From Nitrososphaerota archaeon (GTDB taxonomy: Archaea; Thermoproteota; Nitrososphaeria; Nitrososphaerales; Nitrosopumilaceae): a stretch of DNA of 32,669 nt. The stretch spans positions 1-32,669 of the forward strand of contig JAGWGS010000001.1 of the NCBI GenBank assembly GCA_028867235.1, read 5' to 3'. Both the position numbers and the translations under genes were made by a program. Positions 7,439 to 14,646 of the stretch are shown in pieces. How positions within the stretch are numbered: the stretch's first letter is position 1; each line of letters opens with the position of its first letter. The notes under the pieces are model-generated. The model made no database searches and was not told where the DNA came from. It saw only the letters and a list, made by a program, of their open reading frames with translations.

Positions 7439-8251
7439 ATGTTAGACAAACAACAAGCCGACATATTACAAAAAATAATAAAAAAATACAAGATCTCTCA
7501 AGATATTGCATCAAAAGTAAGGGATGCAATTGTAAGAATTGATTCCATAAACCAAGTAAATACATTCAGATACGAACCAGTAGTTGAATTTGAAAAAAAG
7601 ATACAGCGCCTAAATAAACTAAAAGAAAAAGCAACCAATGCATTTGAGCCATTTGCAAAAACATACCATACATCACTTTGCGCCTCAATGGGAGTTCCCA
7701 TGCTAGAAGCAATAGAATCATCAAGGGAGACAGAAAGTTACAATGCAATCTATGAATTATTTGGTCTTACAAATGCCAAGGCCAAGATGTTTGGCCTACA
7801 GGCCCTGTATTGCGCACTAGATGGGCAGAAAAATGAACCAATGCCAGGATACAATATTGTCTTTGACAGAGACTCGCCATGGACGTATAGAAACGAGGCA
7901 GAGCACATGGAGGAATATGCAAGATATCACTTTAACAGCTATGTAATCAATTACATCCAAAACCAAGATGAAAACCCATTTGAGCCAGTAATAGAGCTAT
8001 ACGAATTTGGTGCAGCAGATTTCATATTTATACAGACAGAACACAACAAGACAAGAAAGGAGAGACTTGCCACATTTCATACTGTGCACATACCTGACAC
8101 AGGAAATGTCATAGCAGTTCACATTACAGGCGACCAATCAGTTTTACATTATAGACGATGGGGAGATCCATACTTTTCAATCAAGCCAACAAAAGAAGAT
8201 ACCGGACTGGAGATAATTGGAATTGCAGATCAGCGATTTAGAACCAATTAA
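7439..8251 (+). CDS. Conserved-type hypothetical protein, 270 aa
   Basis: A 270-aa soluble protein without signal peptide or TM segment. The first 75 residues are helical and charged; the remainder is mixed alpha/beta with many aromatics (YHFNSYVINYIQNQDENPFE; HYRRWGDPYFSIKP). I do not recognise a catalytic motif or family. It converges with the 8255-8461 gene, with only 3 bp between stops. Confidence 0.7.
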   Translation: MLDKQQADILQKIIKKYKISQDIASKVRDAIVRIDSINQVNTFRYEPVVEFEKKIQRLNKLKEKATNAFEPFAKTYHTSLCASMGVPMLEAIESSRETESYNAIYELFGLTNAKAKMFGLQALYCALDGQKNEPMPGYNIVFDRDSPWTYRNEAEHMEEYARYHFNSYVINYIQNQDENPFEPVIELYEFGAADFIFIQTEHNKTRKERLATFHTVHIPDTGNVIAVHITGDQSVLHYRRWGDPYFSIKPTKEDTGLEIIGIADQRFRTN

Positions 8252-8254
8252 AAC

Positions 8255-8461
8255 TCAGCTTAGTTTATCAGCATCTTTTTTCCATATTCGAATACCGTCA
8301 ACGAATACCTTGTCAGTCTCTTCAAATACAGTATGCCATCTGCCATCATGTGGAAATAGATTATCCATTTCTTTTATTTTATCATTAGTAGGATACGCAT
8401 TTGTCAGTGCACCCCATCTCATATTTGGAACTTTGGGCATGATATCATTGATATCTCGCAT
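8255..8461 (-). CDS. Small hypothetical protein, 68 aa
   Basis: A soluble basic/acidic protein starting MRDINDIMPKVPNMRWG and ending in KKDADKLS. No family recognised. A longer reading to 8515 would add a hydrophobic stretch full of Tyr and Phe. A minus-strand TTTTATTA box at 8484-8491 is centred 26 bp before ATG 8461, so the shorter form is preferred. It is transcribed toward the 7439-8251 gene. Confidence 0.6.
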   Translation of the reverse strand: MRDINDIMPKVPNMRWGALTNAYPTNDKIKEMDNLFPHDGRWHTVFEETDKVFVDGIRIWKKDADKLS

Positions 8462-8483
8462 CAAATTACATACAAAATACCAA

Positions 8484-8491
8484 TAATAAAA
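8484..8491 (-). promoter_or_regulatory. TATA box deciding the 8461 start
   Basis: TTTTATTA on the minus strand, 26 bp before ATG 8461. It rules against the longer reading from 8515, because that would place the promoter inside the gene. Confidence 0.45.
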
Positions 8492-8523
8492 TGCTATTTG
8501 TAGAATTACTACCATGATATGGG

Positions 8524-8549
8524 TGACTAGATTTTCACAACACTAGTCA
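8524..8549. promoter_or_regulatory. Inverted repeat upstream of proteasome operon
   Basis: TGACTAG (8524-8530) and CTAGTCA (8543-8549) form a perfect 7-bp inverted repeat with a 12-bp spacer, ending 8 bp before ATG 8558. It overlaps where the core promoter should be, so it is a possible operator. No cognate regulator is evident. Confidence 0.35.
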
Positions 8550-8557
8550 ATTAATCA

Positions 8558-9154
8558 ATGTCACTTGTACACTATACCATGACAACAATAGTTGGAATCA
8601 AGACAACCGATGGAGTCGTACTTGGATCAGATAAGAGAGCAAGCAAAGGCTTTTTCATTGGATCAAAAATAGTACAAAAAATTGCAAAAATAGATGACAT
8701 GTTAGCTGTTGCAATTGCAGGACAACTCTCAGACGCAGAACACATCATCAAGGTGGCAAAAGCAGAGCGAAGACTCATGGAACTAAGAAGAGGATTTCCT
8801 CTAACCATAAAAGAGTCTACAAGACTCATAGCAAACATTGCCTATTCAGGGCTTAGAAACTATCAACCATACTATGTAGAGTTGCTCGTGGCAGGAGTAG
8901 ACAGAGAAGGTGCACATGTATTTGCAGCAGACATGAGCGGTGCAATAACAGAAGAAGATTTTGCATCATCAGGTTCTGGCTCACCTATTGCATACGGAGT
9001 ACTTGAGAGCCTATACACAAAGTCTGTGACAAACAGTCAGGCAAGCGAGATTGCATCGCGTGCAGTATCTGCAGCAATGGAAAGAGACCCAGGTTCTGGA
9101 AACGGCATAAACATTCTAGCCATACCAAACCTACAGGCGGAGGTTGCAGCATAA
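8558..9154 (+). CDS. psmB: 20S proteasome beta subunit
   Basis: The catalytic N-terminal-nucleophile subunit of the 20S proteasome. An 8-residue propeptide (MSLVHYTM) precedes TTIVGIKTTDGVVLGSD; Thr9 becomes mature Thr1. In mature numbering Asp17 and Lys33 are present, and the C-terminal MERDPGSGNG segment matches the conserved Asp166 and SG region. Length (198 aa) is normal. An alternative ATG at 8579 would begin directly at M-TTIVG. It is immediately followed, 1 bp later, by an alpha-type gene. Thaumarchaea usually carry a further beta copy and the main alpha gene elsewhere; that is general knowledge, not visible here. Confidence 0.95.
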   Translation: MSLVHYTMTTIVGIKTTDGVVLGSDKRASKGFFIGSKIVQKIAKIDDMLAVAIAGQLSDAEHIIKVAKAERRLMELRRGFPLTIKESTRLIANIAYSGLRNYQPYYVELLVAGVDREGAHVFAADMSGAITEEDFASSGSGSPIAYGVLESLYTKSVTNSQASEIASRAVSAAMERDPGSGNGINILAIPNLQAEVAA

Positions 9155-9155
9155 A

Positions 9156-9818
9156 ATGTCCGAGTCACAAGGAAACAGATTCCCATTTTATGGACCGCAG
9201 GGAAGACTAGTCCTAGTAGACAGCGCGCTAGAGGCAGTAAACCGCGGCTCAACCACAATTGGAATCAAGACTCCAGACTTTGCAGTAATTGCAAGCCAAA
9301 TAAAGCCAACACACCCTTTGATGGAACCATCTGAGAAAATATTTCCAGTGGACTTTCACATTGGAGCAACAGGTGCAGGATACATTGGAGACATTTTGCA
9401 ATTAATTGACACACTAAGACTCGAGTCTCAAAAACACAGATTGACATATGAAACTCCAATTGATGTGGATTCTCTTGCAAAGCATCTTAGTAGTTTCCTG
9501 CACAACTATACAACATATGCAGTAAGACCGCAAGCAGCATCCATAATTATTTTAGGAGAGGACCAGACAGGAATACAACTCTATCAAGTGGACCCAAGCG
9601 GTACTTTCTTTAGAGGATCAGGATTTGCAATAGGTCAATCCTCTGATACAGCGCTTGATGTAATAACAAAAGGATACAACAAAAACATGAACCTAGAGCA
9701 GGCAATAGAGCTTGGAAGAGCTGCAATTGAAAAGGCACTTGGAGAAAAGCCGATTGTGGAAACTGGCATAGTAGAACACGGAAAGACATTTCGTAAGATA
9801 CGTATAGACAACTCCTAA
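9156..9818 (+). CDS. Divergent proteasome alpha-type subunit
   Basis: A 220-aa member of the proteasome alpha family. GPQGRL, ALEAVNRGSTTIGIKTPDFAV (in two parts) and the downstream HRLTYETPI and YQVDPSGTF segments follow the alpha pattern (compare the usual DGRLFQVEYA, RLTYDEPI and YETDPSG). There is no beta-type catalytic Thr. It differs from canonical alpha subunits: the N-terminal YDRAIT element is replaced by NRFPFYG and FQVEYA by VLVDSA, so the Tyr/Asp/Tyr gate-turn residues appear lost, while the Lys of SEKIF is retained. It may form a variant ring or cap with the adjacent beta subunit; this is inference. ATG 9156 is 1 bp after the beta stop, so they form an operon. Confidence 0.88.
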   Translation: MSESQGNRFPFYGPQGRLVLVDSALEAVNRGSTTIGIKTPDFAVIASQIKPTHPLMEPSEKIFPVDFHIGATGAGYIGDILQLIDTLRLESQKHRLTYETPIDVDSLAKHLSSFLHNYTTYAVRPQAASIIILGEDQTGIQLYQVDPSGTFFRGSGFAIGQSSDTALDVITKGYNKNMNLEQAIELGRAAIEKALGEKPIVETGIVEHGKTFRKIRIDNS

Positions 9819-9847
9819 GAGCACAACTCTTTTTTATTTTTTAATAT
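9817..9847 (+). terminator. Terminator after the proteasome operon
   Basis: AAGAG-CACAA-CTCTT (9817-9831), a 5-bp hairpin starting in the stop codon, is followed by an almost unbroken T run to about 9847. A T-rich tract of this type fits archaeal termination. Confidence 0.5.
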
Positions 9848-9854
9848 TCATTTT

Positions 9855-10643
9855 TTAGTTTGTTTCATGAGACTTGTCATTATTTGAAAAAACTTTGAGA
9901 TGTCCCATTATTCCAAATGCAAATAGTGTATACGCCCACAGATAGGGGATGTCTATTGGATGACCAGTATAGTAAGAATCATCAAGTGAAAAATACAGAT
10001 AACCAAGATCAGAGACTACAAAGCAAAACATTCCTAAAAACAGCAAAATCCATGTAAAATGAACTGCACCTCTAAAAAAGATGGCAAGACCCAATATCAC
10101 CGGAACCAGAGATATAGAATCAAGCACCGGGTATGAGGTGGCAAGTATCTTCTCATACATGTCAAGATCAGAATTGCTATCAGCAGTAACGTAGATAGTC
10201 ACACCCATAACAACAACAGGCGCAACAGTTGCAAGCACAATCATTTTCTTTGAGATCGATTTTCTAAATGGCTTTACATAATAATATGAAAAGGCAAAAA
10301 AGAAAAAATACCCTGCAAGCCAGAAATAATCAGCAGGTGATGGCCATGGTTTTTCTCCATACACCAATTCAGATATCATCCATATTCTTTCACCTACAAA
10401 CCAAAAGACCAGACACAGTGCAAGCAATATCCAGGCCTTGCCATGGTTTCCTGTTTTGCCAGTTTTTACAGACATTATCAAAGAAAGTACTAGTGCAAAC
10501 AAAGATACCCCAAAATTTAACCAGTCAGATGCCAGCGTAGCAGAATGTTTTCCAAATAAATTTGAAAACAATAATGCAAATGATATTGCAAGTAATATTA
10601 CAACAAGATATCTCATCGACGAAATCTTTTCAAAAGCCAACAT
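9855..10643 (-). CDS. Polytopic membrane protein resembling a sensor membrane module
   Basis: A 262-aa integral membrane protein with about eight hydrophobic helices and short loops. The segment ERIWMISELVYGEKPWPSPADY between helices resembles loops in membrane-sensor modules fused to GGDEF or kinase domains (pattern ...G..P.PS.AD..YL.GY). Here there is no cytoplasmic output domain; the protein ends in a short polar tail. ATG 10641-10643 is used. An inverted repeat TTACAA-N6-TTGTAA lies at 10661-10678 upstream. Function is unknown; a stand-alone sensor or transporter is possible. Confidence 0.7.
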   Translation of the reverse strand: MLAFEKISSMRYLVVILLAISFALLFSNLFGKHSATLASDWLNFGVSLFALVLSLIMSVKTGKTGNHGKAWILLALCLVFWFVGERIWMISELVYGEKPWPSPADYFWLAGYFFFFAFSYYYVKPFRKSISKKMIVLATVAPVVVMGVTIYVTADSNSDLDMYEKILATSYPVLDSISLVPVILGLAIFFRGAVHFTWILLFLGMFCFVVSDLGYLYFSLDDSYYTGHPIDIPYLWAYTLFAFGIMGHLKVFSNNDKSHETN

Positions 10644-10686
10644 CTACATTATCACTAGTCTTACAAAAATTCTTGTAATATCAGTT

Positions 10687-10965
10687 TTAAATTTTATTAA
10701 AAAAATCAACCAGGGTATTTTCTTCAGCCAGATCCCCAAGATATGATTTTATCTCAGATATTACCGACTGGTATTTTTCCTTGTATACTTCAACAAGTAC
10801 AGTTTTGAGATACTCAGGATGTTCATAACAATCAGAAATCTTGCAACCATAAAGCGCTCCAAGTCTTGCTACCACCAAATTGTATTCCACATTTCCCCTC
10901 CGCATCAATACTAATTCTATTGAAGACACAAGAGCTAGTTTGTACTGTTCAGAGTGGGAACCCAC
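10687..10965 (-). CDS. Small CYxHPEY protein (possibly NitrOD5-type), copy 1
   Basis: A 92-aa soluble helical protein paralogous to the one at 25397-25675: both share ISDCY(E/D)HPEYL followed by VL, a helix with a conserved (V)I.(D/E).(N/K)SYL, and a final hydrophobic helix (ENTLVDFFNKI versus QKPIAEFLAKM). I believe this is the thaumarchaeal domain called NitrOD5 (Nitrosopumilus output domain), but I cannot confirm it here. The start is GTG 10963-10965, 25 bp after a minus-strand TATTATAAAA at 10985-10994. The first codons lie in a perfect palindrome GTGGGAACCCAC (10954-10965). Confidence 0.75.
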   Translation of the reverse strand: MGSHSEQYKLALVSSIELVLMRRGNVEYNLVVARLGALYGCKISDCYEHPEYLKTVLVEVYKEKYQSVISEIKSYLGDLAEENTLVDFFNKI

Positions 10966-10984
10966 ACAAGTAATTTGAGTCAGA

Positions 10985-10994
10985 TTTTATAATA
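10985..10994 (-). promoter_or_regulatory. TATA box for the CYxHPEY gene, copy 1
   Basis: TATTATAAAA on the minus strand, centred 25 bp from the GTG start, supporting a leaderless GTG-initiated gene. Confidence 0.5.
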
Positions 10995-11025
10995 TTTTGT
11001 ATCCTAAAATCCTAAAAGATAGATA

Positions 11026-11763
11026 CTAGTTGTACAAGCTAAAGGCGCCAGAAGGTTTCCCGCCAGGTGCCTCAGTTTTTGTCTTTAGCAGTTTTGTTAT
11101 CTGCTCTATTATCCTATGTGCATCTATCGTAGCCTCTGACTTGCTTTTGTCATCTGCTGCGTTACTCTCAATGACAGCATAACGTGATACAATCTTCAAG
11201 TTCACATGATATTTTGACTCACCTTCCCATTGGAGAATGTATCCACCATCGCCCTGTACCATACCTAGCCAACGCAACGAGCCAAACCACTTGCCAAAAA
11301 GTTTTGCCACAAGTTGCTCAACTGTAACAGTAGTCGGTATGTATAGTTGCAATATCTGCTCAAATGGCACATTTTGACCAGATATCTTCTTTGACATGTT
11401 TTCAAGGACAATTCTAGATTTTTTTACCAATATAGAATCTAAATTCTTTGCAAGCTTGTATCCATAGTCTGTCTTTGCTACAAGACCTGCGCTTTCAAGT
11501 CTGTGTAACGAGCGTGCGAGACTTTGCTGGTGAATCCCAAGTTTTCGCACTAGTCCATTAAAAGTATACTTGGCATCAGATATGTCACTATCCTGGTTTA
11601 GCAGCGAGAGTATTTTTTTATCATTTATCTGAAAGTCATCAAGAGATATATCAGAAGAGTTGTCAATAATTATCTGGACTAGCTTTTTGTCTACTTCCAC
11701 TTCCTTTGTGTCCACCGATTTTTCTTTTTCATCCAAGTCTTTTGTATTCAATATATCACCCAA
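11026..11763 (-). CDS. Winged-helix DNA-binding protein, 245 aa
   Basis: A probable transcription regulator. An acidic/basic N-terminal tail (residues 1-40) precedes a winged helix at about residues 45-105, with a clear HTH (LVRKLGIHQQSLARSLHRLE) and wing (SAGLVAKTDYGYKL). The C-terminal part, about 130-225, is a separate alpha/beta domain (LRWLGMVQGDGGYILQWEGE) of unknown ligand, then a Gly/Pro-rich tail ending FSLYN. The start codon is TTG (11761-11763); a second TTG at 11749-11751 is possible, since a TTTTAAATA stretch at about 11777-11785 is close. The zinc-ribbon gene lies 8 bp upstream, so they are probably co-transcribed. Confidence 0.82.
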   Translation of the reverse strand: MGDILNTKDLDEKEKSVDTKEVEVDKKLVQIIIDNSSDISLDDFQINDKKILSLLNQDSDISDAKYTFNGLVRKLGIHQQSLARSLHRLESAGLVAKTDYGYKLAKNLDSILVKKSRIVLENMSKKISGQNVPFEQILQLYIPTTVTVEQLVAKLFGKWFGSLRWLGMVQGDGGYILQWEGESKYHVNLKIVSRYAVIESNAADDKSKSEATIDAHRIIEQITKLLKTKTEAPGGKPSGAFSLYN

Positions 11764-11771
11764 TACTCCAT

Positions 11772-12044
11772 TTACTTATTTAAAACTAGTTTAACAGTCA
11801 TCAGTTGGTCAGATTCGATCAAGTTTCTATCCTTAAGGATATCCAAGTTGAATCTATTCTTTCGTGATTTTGTATTCCTAGAGTTCAATCTCAATTTATT
11901 GTTACAACATGGACAGCGAATACCTACAGATAATGAATCAACAAATATTCCACATACAGAACATGGTCTCTGCCCTGCTGCAAACCTAAATCCCCCAACT
12001 GGCTTTTTTGCCGCAAATCTATAACAGATTCCTTTGCACTTCAA
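11772..12044 (-). CDS. Zinc-ribbon protein of thaumarchaeal MKCKGIC type
   Basis: A 90-aa basic protein. It opens MKCKGICYRF and continues with CSVC (Cys28/Cys31) and CPCC (Cys44-47), giving two knuckles of a zinc ribbon, followed by a Lys/Arg-rich tail. Thaumarchaeal genomes carry many such MKCKGIC proteins, often suggested to be nucleic-acid binding; function is not established. The start is TTG 12042-12044. It may have a short leader: TATA-like GTATAAAAC at 12078-12086 and GGAGAG about 10 bp before TTG. It precedes the wHTH gene. Confidence 0.75.
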   Translation of the reverse strand: MKCKGICYRFAAKKPVGGFRFAAGQRPCSVCGIFVDSLSVGIRCPCCNNKLRLNSRNTKSRKNRFNLDILKDRNLIESDQLMTVKLVLNK

Positions 12045-12136
12045 TTTTTTTCTCTCCAGTTACATCCAATGTTGTTTTATACATAAAATAGACTAGGATT
12101 CTCAAAACCTAGTCACATATAACATCCTTCAAACTA

Positions 12137-12146
12137 AAAATAAATA
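12137..12146 (+). promoter_or_regulatory. TATA box for the NiCoT gene
   Basis: AAAATAAATA, about 30 bp before ATG 12173. No cobalamin- or nickel-type riboswitch is recognisable in the 128-bp gap, which is too short for a full cobalamin riboswitch with a leader. Confidence 0.4.
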
Positions 12147-12172
12147 CGAGAGCCAAATGATAAAATCAAATC

Positions 12173-12967
12173 ATGATTGAGATATGGCCGTTTATCGCAA
12201 TTTCAATTCCTGCAATGGTATTTCTGGGCATACGCCATGCACTTGATGTTGATCATATCACTGCAATAGATAATTTAGTACGATTGCACAATGCAGTAAA
12301 AAAATCTCGTCTGGTAGGAACAGGCTTTAGCGTAGGCCACATGATCTCAGTGCTTGCAGAGATGATCTTCATAATTTACGTAATAGGCAGCATAACAAAT
12401 TCAGACAACATATCATTATTGGGTGGAGTCATCGGTGCAGTAGCACTTGGAACAATAGGTGCGACCAATATCTATTCCATGAAAAGATGGGGCAAGAGTG
12501 GCTCTGCAATACTTGCAAGTAAAGTATTAGGCAAAACAGGAATTTTAGGTCCAACAGGTTCAGCAATAGTAACAGGACTTGTATTTGGTCTAGGATTTGA
12601 TACCGCCACACAAATTTCAGCAATTACACTTTCAGCAGCATCATCCGCAACAACAGGTGTCCAGTCAGCCTTTATTTTAGCAGGATTTTTTGCAATAGGA
12701 ATGATAACCGTAGATACATTTGATAGTATCATACTGCGTTCTGCCTTTTCAAAAATGTTTTGCACAAAAGGCTTTAAGATAATATCATACTCACTAAGTG
12801 GAACAGCTCTGATGATTGCATTAGTTACATCATATGAAATACTAACAAACTCAGAGATACTTCCAAAGATGACAGGTCCCATCTTAGCAATAGGCATAAT
12901 GTCAGTATCGTTCACATATGCGTTTTTTACACAAAGAAAAACCGTACAAGAAAAATTCACAGAATAG
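12173..12967 (+). CDS. Nickel/cobalt permease, NiCoT family (HoxN/NixA-type)
   Basis: Imports Ni2+ or Co2+ across the membrane. The family signature in helix II is present as RHALDVDHI (His22, Asp27, His28), and later signatures GFSVGHM and LGFDTATQIS follow. About eight TM helices span the 264 residues, slightly short of typical bacterial members (about 330 aa). Metal specificity cannot be read; nickel (urease) or cobalt (cobalamin) are the likely needs of this group. It opens a block of metal-related genes. Confidence 0.93.
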   Translation: MIEIWPFIAISIPAMVFLGIRHALDVDHITAIDNLVRLHNAVKKSRLVGTGFSVGHMISVLAEMIFIIYVIGSITNSDNISLLGGVIGAVALGTIGATNIYSMKRWGKSGSAILASKVLGKTGILGPTGSAIVTGLVFGLGFDTATQISAITLSAASSATTGVQSAFILAGFFAIGMITVDTFDSIILRSAFSKMFCTKGFKIISYSLSGTALMIALVTSYEILTNSEILPKMTGPILAIGIMSVSFTYAFFTQRKTVQEKFTE

Positions 12968-13021
12968 TAGATTTACAATAAGACACTAACCTCATTCTCA
13001 AAAGGGATATTCTTCTACAAC

Positions 13022-13030
13022 AATAATATT
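13022..13030 (+). promoter_or_regulatory. TATA box for the Met-rich protein gene
   Basis: AATAATATT, centred 27 bp before ATG 13053. The Met-rich gene therefore has its own leaderless promoter and is not merely downstream of the NiCoT gene. Confidence 0.45.
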
Positions 13031-13052
13031 CAAAATAGCACCATAGCGTTTC

Positions 13053-13472
13053 ATGACTAGCAAGTATATCCTAGCAGGAATTGCAGTAGGAATATTTCTC
13101 GCAGGACTAGGTATAGGCTATGCCATTTTTATAAACACTGTAAACCCATACCAAATGATGAGTGGAAATCCTTCTATGTTTAATCAAATGATGGGGAAAA
13201 ATCCACAGGTACAAGGACAATGCATGTCATACATGATGCAAAACCCACAGTACATGAGCCAATTCATGACACAGAATCCACAGTACATTGGTCAATTGAT
13301 GGGAACCATGATGCAAGATCCCCAGATGAGACAACAGATGTACAGTTACATGCTACAAAACCAAGATTTCATATACCAAATGATGAAAGACAAGAACTTT
13401 CAAAATACCTACATGGGTCCATGGATGATGCAGAACAACTTTACCTACAACGGGATGATGTGGCGCCGATGA
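13053..13472 (+). CDS. Met/Gln-rich membrane-anchored protein, candidate copper binder
   Basis: A 139-aa protein with an N-terminal TM anchor (residues 5-28) and an extracytoplasmic tail with very high Met and Gln. By hand count 24 of 139 residues are Met, many as MM pairs. Short near-repeats such as MMQNPQYM, FMTQNPQYI and MMQDPQM run through residues 60-110, and there is one Cys (QCMSYMM). Met clusters bind Cu(I) in many periplasmic copper proteins, so a copper-sequestering role is plausible in this neighbourhood. The NPQ repeats also resemble STI1-type repeats, an alternative. No catalytic motif. Confidence 0.72.
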   Translation: MTSKYILAGIAVGIFLAGLGIGYAIFINTVNPYQMMSGNPSMFNQMMGKNPQVQGQCMSYMMQNPQYMSQFMTQNPQYIGQLMGTMMQDPQMRQQMYSYMLQNQDFIYQMMKDKNFQNTYMGPWMMQNNFTYNGMMWRR

Positions 13473-13530
13473 TATCAAAGATAATCAACAACATCATTAT
13501 AACTTGCAGATACAATACCCAATTACAATA

Positions 13531-13920
13531 ATGACAAAGTTCAGCTACACCACCAAGACCGAAAAAACAATAGACAAGACAATAGAGGACATTACAACAA
13601 ATCTAAAAGAGATTGGTTTCGGGGTCTTAGGGATACTTGATTTTAAAGCAATTTTGCAAAAGAAAGGGCTCAATTACAAAGAAGAATATAGACTGCTAGA
13701 AGTATGTAATCCTGGCGCAGCAAAACAGGCACTAGAATCAAACCCAGAGATAGGACTGTTACTGCCATGCACCATTGCGGTATACCAAAAAGACAAGGAA
13801 AATTTCATCAGCCTTGCCAGGCCCACTGTGCTTCTTGCAACTATCAAAGACAGCAGATTAGACAAGATGGGTAGTGATATTGAGCAAAAACTTGTAGATG
13901 TAATTGAAAAAATAAAATAA
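13531..13920 (+). CDS. DUF302 domain protein
   Basis: A 129-aa soluble protein of the DUF302 family. The conserved pattern is visible: an N-terminal KTEKTIDKTIEDI helix, GFGVLGILDFKAILQKKG, YRLLEVCNPGAAKQALESNP with the typical Cys-Asn-Pro, and IGLLLPCTIAVY. ATG 13531 gives the natural start; the upstream in-frame codon at 13504 adds an unlikely nine residues. Biochemical role is unknown, though the family is often found near metal or thiol genes. It converges with the exported protein gene (1 bp apart) through A/T-rich sequence. Confidence 0.85.
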   Translation: MTKFSYTTKTEKTIDKTIEDITTNLKEIGFGVLGILDFKAILQKKGLNYKEEYRLLEVCNPGAAKQALESNPEIGLLLPCTIAVYQKDKENFISLARPTVLLATIKDSRLDKMGSDIEQKLVDVIEKIK

Positions 13921-13921
13921 A

Positions 13922-14626
13922 TTATTTTTGTTTTTTTGTAATTGCAATAACTGCTATTACAATTCCAGCAATGCCAATTCCTATTCCAGTCATACTTATC
14001 ATGTACAATTTGTCGGTAGTATCTTTTACCTGTTGGAATGATTGTACAACATTTGATACACTCTTTGCTGCCGAGTCTGCATTATTTTTTGCATCTTCAA
14101 TGTCACTTGTCAATTGATTCACAAGTGTGCCCATTTGGCTTGTGTCAACAGAACTGCCAGATGAAGATCCACTTGATGCTGGAAAGTTCAAAACATCCAC
14201 ACTTGCAACATCATCAAGAGGTATCTCAGCATCAATTGCTTGTTCGTTTATCGAACCCTTGAATACAAGATTGTATGTTCCAACCCTAGTCGGAATCAAT
14301 GGTGAAACATACTGTCCATCAACTGTACTGCTTGGCAAAAAGTCAAGAGGTTTTGTTACACCACCATATTGAATTGAAATTTGCATATCCTTTAGTGCAT
14401 TAATTACAGGGGTTGCACTGTCACCACTTCCCTTTTTGACTGTGACTTGGACTGCATTTACAAGACCAGTGTATACCGGCTCGTTGTCCCAGCCAACTTC
14501 AACAAGGTAATTCCCAAAGACTTTGGTTATATGCGCTTCAGCAGGCTTTACACCCAAGGGTGAGACAAATACAAGAGTTGCAACAAGAAACAATACAGTC
14601 CCAGTAACAAGAAATTTTTTCATCAT
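13922..14626 (-). CDS. Exported protein with C-terminal membrane anchor, copper-locus type
   Basis: A 234-aa secreted protein. The signal peptide ends near PAEAHI; the mature N-terminus starts close to a His (HITKVFGNYLVEVGWDNEP). A beta-sandwich-like domain (residues about 35-150) is followed by a low-complexity Gly/Ser linker, a coiled coil (NQLTSDIEDAKNNADSAAKS) and one TM helix with a KKQK tail. I recall similar proteins near copC/copD in thaumarchaea; the link to copper is inference. GTG 14635 would add three residues. It starts 11-20 bp after the PEFG gene and is probably in its operon. Confidence 0.75.
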   Translation of the reverse strand: MMKKFLVTGTVLFLVATLVFVSPLGVKPAEAHITKVFGNYLVEVGWDNEPVYTGLVNAVQVTVKKGSGDSATPVINALKDMQISIQYGGVTKPLDFLPSSTVDGQYVSPLIPTRVGTYNLVFKGSINEQAIDAEIPLDDVASVDVLNFPASSGSSSGSSVDTSQMGTLVNQLTSDIEDAKNNADSAAKSVSNVVQSFQQVKDTTDKLYMISMTGIGIGIAGIVIAVIAITKKQK

Positions 14627-14646
14627 GTTATCCACGTGACGATATC

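Noticed and set aside
13220..13531. 103-aa frame overlapping the Met-rich gene
   Set aside because: An alternate frame of a repetitive Met/Gln-rich sequence; His/Asp-rich by reading-frame shift, without a start signal.
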